6,973 nucleotides of DNA from MADRE2 sp964397015. Lineage in GTDB: Bacteria > Desulfobacterota > Desulfobacteria > Desulfobacterales > Desulfobacteraceae. Under the pieces are notes generated by a model that saw only the letters and a list, made by a program, of their open reading frames with translations, was not told where the DNA came from and did no database searches. Location: contig CAYNHL010000161.1 in NCBI GenBank assembly GCA_964397015.1, positions 1 through 6,973 on the forward strand, written 5' to 3'. A program made the position numbers and the translations under genes. Positions 6,911 to 6,973 of the stretch are shown here, one piece after another. The first letter of the stretch is position 1. Every line of letters begins with the position of its first letter.

Positions 6911-6946
6911 AAGGTTCAATTATGCATATCTTTTGAAAAAAACCTT
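6911..6946. repeat. Imperfect inverted repeat near the right edge
   Basis: AAGGTT (6911-6916) and AACCTT (6941-6946) are exact reverse complements. Inside them CAA (6917-6919) can pair with TTG (6933-6935), leaving a purine-rich A run as an internal bulge on one side. The surroundings are AT-rich and intergenic. There is no adjacent T tract and no gene start I can recognise, so I only record the symmetry. Confidence 0.22.
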
Positions 6947-6973
6947 GCCAAGAAGCTCAAATTGTTACAAAAG

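Larger units (their letters stand above)
6759..6973. other. Intergenic region after sbcC, no gene recognised
   Basis: No reading frame here has both useful length and a plausible ribosome site. The longest with an ATG is 29 codons (6781-6870), ending in a low-quality, Cys/Pro-containing peptide. The base composition shifts from mixed to AT-rich after about 6840, as is usual for spacer DNA. A minus-strand TTGACA (6884-6889) exists, but no acceptable -10 box lies at the right distance. Confidence 0.6.

Overview
This is a chromosomal stretch of roughly 50% GC from a Gram-negative-like bacterium, with all four complete genes on the + strand. The SbcD/SbcC proteins closely resemble the proteobacterial type. 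The overall flavour (GC content, GTG start with a strong Shine-Dalgarno, methyltransferase family) would fit Desulfobacterota or a relative, but that placement is a low-confidence guess. I see no phage, plasmid, IS, tRNA, rRNA or CRISPR signal.

Layout. Positions 1-91 hold what may be the end of an upstream membrane-protein gene cut by the window edge. A class I SAM-dependent methyltransferase follows, best started at GTG 64 and ending at 819. The 107-base gap 820-926 is AT-rich. It holds a sigma70-type promoter (TTGACA, 17-base spacer, TATTTT) and an 8-bp perfect inverted repeat lying on the -10 box and the expected transcription start. Next is a Fic-family protein (927-2093) with the N-terminal inhibitory motif, a complete Fic catalytic motif and a C-terminal winged-helix region. 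After a 69-base gap come sbcD (2163-3479) and, 27 bases later, sbcC (3507-6758), the nuclease and ATPase of the Mre11-Rad50-type complex SbcCD. The last 215 bases (6759-6973) have no gene I can support, but contain three imperfect or perfect inverted repeats, none followed by a T tract.

How the genes work together. SbcD and SbcC form one complex that opens hairpins and degrades blocked DNA ends, and they are probably co-transcribed. The fic gene has its own apparent promoter, and I see no convincing terminator between it and sbcD. One transcript fic-sbcD-sbcC is therefore possible, which raises but does not prove a link between AMP transfer by Fic and DNA repair. The methyltransferase lies upstream of the fic promoter and is probably a separate unit.

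I did not find a clearly new system here. The points most worth a second look are the operator-like repeat in the fic promoter, the fic-sbcDC arrangement, the corrected methyltransferase start, and two A9 tracts inside sbcC.
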